NCBI GenBank assembly: GCA_949502235.1
Contig: CATBDC010000001.1
Coordinates: 62,001-126,000, forward strand
Direction: 5' to 3'
From: an uncultured Lachnospiraceae bacterium
GTDB lineage: Bacteria; Bacillota; Clostridia; Lachnospirales; Lachnospiraceae
DNA length: 64,000 bases
Below the pieces are notes generated by a model. The model made no database searches and was not told the DNA's origin. It was given only the letters and a program-made list of their open reading frames with translations. Both the position numbers and the translations under genes were made by a program. Positions 60,269 to 64,000 of the stretch are shown piece by piece. Each line of letters opens with the position of its first letter. Positions within the stretch are counted from its first letter, which is position 1.

Positions 60269-62185
60269 ATCGGTATTCTCTATAATATCCATTAGTGTAT
60301 GGTACTGCTTTTCTTTTATCAGCCTTTCTATGCCCTCTTTATCCCCCATTACCTTAGCTGTTACCTCATAAAAAACAGGAAGGTTCTCGTCACTTTTACC
60401 TATGGAAGTAAGAAACAAGACCTGAACCGGGTTTTTCGTCCACTGTATGGGTTCCTCCAGCACTCCGACAAAAACCTTTGTCTCCTCTTCCAACAGCTTG
60501 TAAGGATGGGGCATGGCAACAAGATTTCCAAAATCCGTCTGCCCAAGCTCCTCCCGCTTCAGCACTGCCTCTAAAAAATCATCCGGAAGCTTTTCCCTTC
60601 TCTCTATTGCATTACAGAAGTTTTCCAGAACCTTCTTTTTACTGTCTCCTTTAATCCCTATAAAAAAGCGCTCCGGCGTATAGATTTCAGCCAGATAAGA
60701 TCTCTTCCCATTTTTCAAAACACTTTTCACCCTGACAATGTCAGATGCCTCCAGAAATGTACCGATTTCTATTACCGGCACAGGAATTTTTATGGAGATA
60801 GGAATGGTTGTAAATACATATTCTACCTTAGAGAAATCAAACCGGCTTAAGCCTACCCTGTCACATATATAAATATGATCCAGATAGTCTCCGAATTCCT
60901 TTTCATACCTGTATTTTAACAGCTTCGAGCTTCCTTTTCCAGAATTACACACAATCAGAATGTCTGCTCTTTTTGTTTCCCTTTCCCGCATCTCTTCCAG
61001 AGCCAGTGCAAAAATCATGGCAAAGTACCCTATCTCGTCTTCTGACACAGGCTTTTCATATTTCTCCTCTAGAAACTCTCCTATCCGGGCCGCCATGGTA
61101 TACGGAAACGCAAAATTTTTTCTTATTTCAGGCAGAATCTCATTTGTATTAGAGATTCCATTAAGTATCCTTATTTCAAATGGGACTAAATGGGAATTGA
61201 GCATCATCCGTATATGAAAATTCTCCTTCAGGTTCACATTGAATTCGTCAAAAAGAATGTCCAAAATTCTTTCCCCGGTATCCTCAATATCCCCGCTGAT
61301 AATAAAATTTTCAGCCTTTAGCTCCTCTGTTTCTATAATACGTTTACAGGCAAGATGTAAAGAAATATAGCTCTTTTCAGCATCATCAAATTCTACCTGC
61401 CATCTCTGGGATAAAATATCCAAAAGCCAGTCAATAAATTCTGCCTCCTTTTCTGTAAAGCAAAAAGATTTTTCCCAGGTCTTCCTTAGAAGCTCAAATT
61501 TATCTGAAGCTATGGGGGATCCGGATTTTATCCGTTTTATGCTCACATAGACATGATGGATAAAGGTTTCCAGCGAATTTTCCGTCATATGGATTTTCGT
61601 ATCCTTCAAAATACTTAAAACCGTATCCTCCAGGCTTTTTAATTGCCGGCTCTTTCTCTCGTCCAAAATACCAAAGCTGTTGCGTCTGGCAAAATAATCT
61701 CCGATGCACCGGCGGAAGTCATACTCCTCTCCAAGCATCTTCAGTCCATAATTGGGCTTTCTGTCAATACTGATATGATACCGGGCGACTATTTGTTCTA
61801 CCTGCTTCAGCGACTGCGTAAGCGTTGTCCTTGAAACAAACAAAAAATCGCACAGTTCATCTATTTTAATATAATCCTTCCGAAACAGCAGATAAATAAG
61901 AAGAAAATCAATTCTTTCTTCTATCGAATCCGGGAGACTGTACTTTGTCCCCGTTTCCTTCGAAAAGTACTGATTCCATTTTTCTTCATCTGTAATCTGC
62001 AGGATATATCCTGATCTTGGCTTCGAAGCTATGGCAAAGCCATTTGCCCGGCCTTCTAAGCTTAACTCCTTTATCCTAAGTCTGACCGTCTTAACACTAA
62101 TGTTTAAAGCAGCCGCCATGTTTTCTGCGGTCATATAACCGCCATGGCTAAGCTGCCTCAAAATACTCATTCTATATCTTTCCAT
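60266..62185 (-). CDS. PRD-domain transcription activator (MtlR/LicR type)
   Basis: About 639 aa. N-terminal helix-turn-helices (MTAENMAAALNISVKTVRLRIKEL and IDELCDFLFVSRTTLTQSLKQ), two PRD domains (His in NSLETFIHHVYVSIKR and ISLHLACKRI; NSHLVPFEIR; YFAMIFALAL), an EIIB-like domain (DILIVCNSGKGSSKLL, with Cys) and a C-terminal EIIA-like domain (VAMPHPYKL). It should activate the adjacent PTS operon, switched by phosphorylation from HPr and EIIB. I take the ATG after the GTG; the ribosome binding site is weak. Confidence 0.9.
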   Translation of the reverse strand: MERYRMSILRQLSHGGYMTAENMAAALNISVKTVRLRIKELSLEGRANGFAIASKPRSGYILQITDEEKWNQYFSKETGTKYSLPDSIEERIDFLLIYLLFRKDYIKIDELCDFLFVSRTTLTQSLKQVEQIVARYHISIDRKPNYGLKMLGEEYDFRRCIGDYFARRNSFGILDERKSRQLKSLEDTVLSILKDTKIHMTENSLETFIHHVYVSIKRIKSGSPIASDKFELLRKTWEKSFCFTEKEAEFIDWLLDILSQRWQVEFDDAEKSYISLHLACKRIIETEELKAENFIISGDIEDTGERILDILFDEFNVNLKENFHIRMMLNSHLVPFEIRILNGISNTNEILPEIRKNFAFPYTMAARIGEFLEEKYEKPVSEDEIGYFAMIFALALEEMRERETKRADILIVCNSGKGSSKLLKYRYEKEFGDYLDHIYICDRVGLSRFDFSKVEYVFTTIPISIKIPVPVIEIGTFLEASDIVRVKSVLKNGKRSYLAEIYTPERFFIGIKGDSKKKVLENFCNAIERREKLPDDFLEAVLKREELGQTDFGNLVAMPHPYKLLEEETKVFVGVLEEPIQWTKNPVQVLFLTSIGKSDENLPVFYEVTAKVMGDKEGIERLIKEKQYHTLMDIIENTD

Positions 62186-62197
62186 CACTCTCGACTT

Positions 62198-62283
62198 GGG
62201 GACGGGGTATTTTTAAAAAGTGCCTGTCCCCGTAAACTTTTTTGTTTCTGGGGACGGGGCATTTCTAGAAATACCCCGTCCCC
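62198..62283. repeat. Two family A palindromes in tandem
   Basis: GGGGACGGGGTATTTTTAAAA with complement-like GTGCCTGTCCCC, then GGGGACGGGGCATTTCTAGA plus complement. They lie between glgP and the PRD regulator gene and may terminate glgP. Confidence 0.82.
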
Positions 62284-62289
62284 AACTGC

Positions 62290-64000
62290 TTATTCCTCTA
62301 CTTCTACCTTAATTGGGTCAAGCTTCCAGATATCCTCTATATATTCGCGGATGGTTCTGTCTGATGAGAACTTCCCGCAGCATGCAGTATTAAGAAGTGC
62401 CTTCCTTGCCCAGCCTTCTTTATCTCTGTATGCTTCCTCTACCTTCTTCTGTGCCTCTGCGTAGGGCCGGAAATCCTTCAGGATAAAGTACATATCCGCG
62501 CGGTCGCTTCCCTTTTTATTAAGAAGTGAATTATAAAGATCGCGGTACATCTCTCTGTCGCCCTTTGCATAGGTGCCGTCTACAAGCTGATCTACGACTC
62601 TGCGGATATCCGGGTCGCTGTTGTAGATATCCATCGGATTGTAGCCGCCGTTCTGCTCGTAGTTAATAACCTCATCGGAGCTTAGTCCGAAAATAAATGC
62701 GTTCTCTTCTCCTACTTCTTCTATAATCTCCACGTTTGCGCCGTCCATAGTGCCGATTGTGGGCGCGCCGTTTAACATAAACTTCATATTGCCCGTGCCG
62801 GAAGCCTCCTTGGAAGCTGTGGAAATCTGTTCGCTGACATCTGCTGCCGCAAAGATTTTTTCCGCATTGGATACACGGTAATCCTCAATAAATATAACCT
62901 TAAGCTTTCCATTAATGCTCTGGTCATTATTTACAATATCTGCAACAGAGTTAATCAGCTTAATAATCTGCTTCGCGCGGATATAGCCCGCGGAAGCCTT
63001 TGCCCCGAAAATAAAGGTCCTCGGGAAAAAGCTCATTTCCGGATGCTCCTTAATCTGGTTATACAGGTACATAACATGCAGAATATTAAGAAGCTGTCTC
63101 TTATACTCATGAAGCCTCTTAACCTGTACGTCAAATATGGAGCGCGGATCCACCTCTACTCCGTTGTGTTCCTTAATATATTCTGCCAGACGCTCCTTAT
63201 TTTTAAACTTAATCTGGCGGAATTCTTCAAGAGCCTGCGGGTCATCTGCAAATGGTTTCAGCCTGCTCATTAAGGACAAATCTGTGATCCATTCCTTTGT
63301 GCCGATTTTCTCGGTAACCCAGTCAGCCAGAAGATAATTTCCGTGCATCAGGAAACGTCTCTGTGTAATACCGTTTGTCTTATTGTTAAATTTCTTTGGC
63401 ATCATCTCATAAAAATCCTTTAATTCCTGATGCTTAAGGATTTCCGTATGAAGCCTTGCAACACCGTTTACCGAAAAGCCTGCCACAATTGCAAGGTGGG
63501 CCATTTTTACCTGTCCGTCTCTTAAAATTGCCATCTTGCGGATCTTCTCCTCATTTCCCGGATACTGCGCCCGGATCTGAAGGATAAATCTGCGGTCGAT
63601 TTCCTGAATAATCTGGTATACTCTCGGAAGAAGTCTGGAGAACAGGTCAATTGGCCATTTCTCAAGAGCCTCTGCCATAATGGTATGGTTTGTATATGCA
63701 CAGGTCTTTGTAGTAACCTCCCATGCTTCATTCCAGCCAAGTCCTTCCTCATCAAGAAGAATTCTCATAAGCTCCGCAACTGCAACGGTAGGATGCGTAT
63801 CATTCATCTGAATCGCAACCTTTTCATGAAGCTTTGTGATATCATCATGCTTTCTCTTATATTTCGCGACTGCTGCCTGTAAGGAAGCAGATACGAAGAA
63901 ATACTGCTGTTTCAGCCTTAATTCCTTGCCTGCGTAATGGTTATCATTAGGATAAAGCACCTCTACAATATTTTTCGCAAGGTTCTGCTGCTCAACTGCC
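62290..64000 (-). CDS. glgP: Glycogen/starch phosphorylase (partial, 5' end beyond window)
   Basis: The last 570 codons of an alpha-glucan phosphorylase, open to the right edge (AVEQQNLAKNIVEVLYPND). It releases glucose-1-phosphate from glycogen. Signatures: QMNDTHPTVAVAELMR, NGITQRRFL, VQVKRLHEYKRQLLNILH, and the PLP-lysine region EASGTGNMKFMLNGAPTIGT. The C-terminus FSSDRTIREYIEDIWKLDPI is normal. A pair of family A palindromes follows the stop. Confidence 0.97.
   Translation of the reverse strand, partial: AVEQQNLAKNIVEVLYPNDNHYAGKELRLKQQYFFVSASLQAAVAKYKRKHDDITKLHEKVAIQMNDTHPTVAVAELMRILLDEEGLGWNEAWEVTTKTCAYTNHTIMAEALEKWPIDLFSRLLPRVYQIIQEIDRRFILQIRAQYPGNEEKIRKMAILRDGQVKMAHLAIVAGFSVNGVARLHTEILKHQELKDFYEMMPKKFNNKTNGITQRRFLMHGNYLLADWVTEKIGTKEWITDLSLMSRLKPFADDPQALEEFRQIKFKNKERLAEYIKEHNGVEVDPRSIFDVQVKRLHEYKRQLLNILHVMYLYNQIKEHPEMSFFPRTFIFGAKASAGYIRAKQIIKLINSVADIVNNDQSINGKLKVIFIEDYRVSNAEKIFAAADVSEQISTASKEASGTGNMKFMLNGAPTIGTMDGANVEIIEEVGEENAFIFGLSSDEVINYEQNGGYNPMDIYNSDPDIRRVVDQLVDGTYAKGDREMYRDLYNSLLNKKGSDRADMYFILKDFRPYAEAQKKVEEAYRDKEGWARKALLNTACCGKFSSDRTIREYIEDIWKLDPIKVEVEE

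Noticed and set aside
1-64000. tRNA, rRNA or riboswitch genes
   Set aside because: I looked in the intergenic gaps and found no cloverleaf, rRNA stretch or riboswitch core that I could support by eye; a covariance-model search was not possible.

Overview
The window looks like chromosomal DNA of an anaerobic, spore-forming Firmicute, most likely a gut Lachnospiraceae (Clostridium/Dorea/Blautia-type). Evidence: moderate GC with strong GGAGG ribosome binding sites, sporulation genes (spmA, spmB, spoIID, a spoIIQ-like gene), a selenocysteine-dependent GrdB-type reductase subunit, clostridial glycogen genes (glgB, glgP), and a large surface protein with the DEEVPLA/CC-ILHF type of C-terminus. I see no rRNA, tRNA or CRISPR array.

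Layout. 1-4 kb: end of an AAA/PD-(D/E)XK gene, a thioredoxin-like gene, an M16C protease. 4-14 kb: broken HD phosphohydrolase, glgB, a giant TPR/coiled-coil/acidic/P-loop protein, and an AAA-nuclease gene frameshifted by an 8-bp duplication. 14.6-23.7 kb (minus strand): one peptide-use operon: Nif3-like protein, RpiR regulator, isoaspartyl dipeptidase, a complete Dpp/Opp-type ABC importer and a creatininase-family hydrolase. 24-30 kb: ECF-like sigma factor with a membrane beta-propeller partner; an aconitase-family hydratase with a CdaR-type regulator. 30-38 kb: lipoprotein, DUF885 protein, grdB (in-frame UGA) - grdE - grdX downstream of a ThrE-type exporter, and a methyltransferase. 38-43 kb: DUF5688 protein; RecQ-phosphoribosyltransferase fusion (in-frame TAA), DprA-like protein and a 40-aa ORF. 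43-47 kb: sporulation genes, hemolysin III and GIY-YIG nuclease among palindromic repeats. 47.5-55.7 kb: a 1570-aa surface protein, a DUF262 remnant, a sigma factor, an unknown gene, and a tyrosine recombinase bracketed by exact 23-bp inverted core-like sites. 55.8-62.2 kb: a PTS operon with its own EI and HPr, an ADP-ribosylglycohydrolase and a shortened EIIC, next to a PRD-domain activator. The right edge cuts into glgP.

Two repeat families run through the window. Family A is built on GGGGACGGAGTAAAAT palindromes that sit at gene ends and often supply the stop codon, so that five proteins end in LGTG or LGTE. Family B is built on TTACTGTTCACTCCGTTCACAGTAA and also forms the ends of two MITE-like elements of about 146 and 180 bp. 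Several genes are damaged by small, clear lesions (nonsense codon, 8-bp duplication, internal deletion), which suggests a chromosome with active small-scale decay.

The most interesting points are the self-contained inversion module around the recombinase, the stop-codon-donating repeats that bracket a GIY-YIG gene, the orphan selenoprotein Grd substrate module, and the PTS operon whose HPr lacks the usual regulatory serine.
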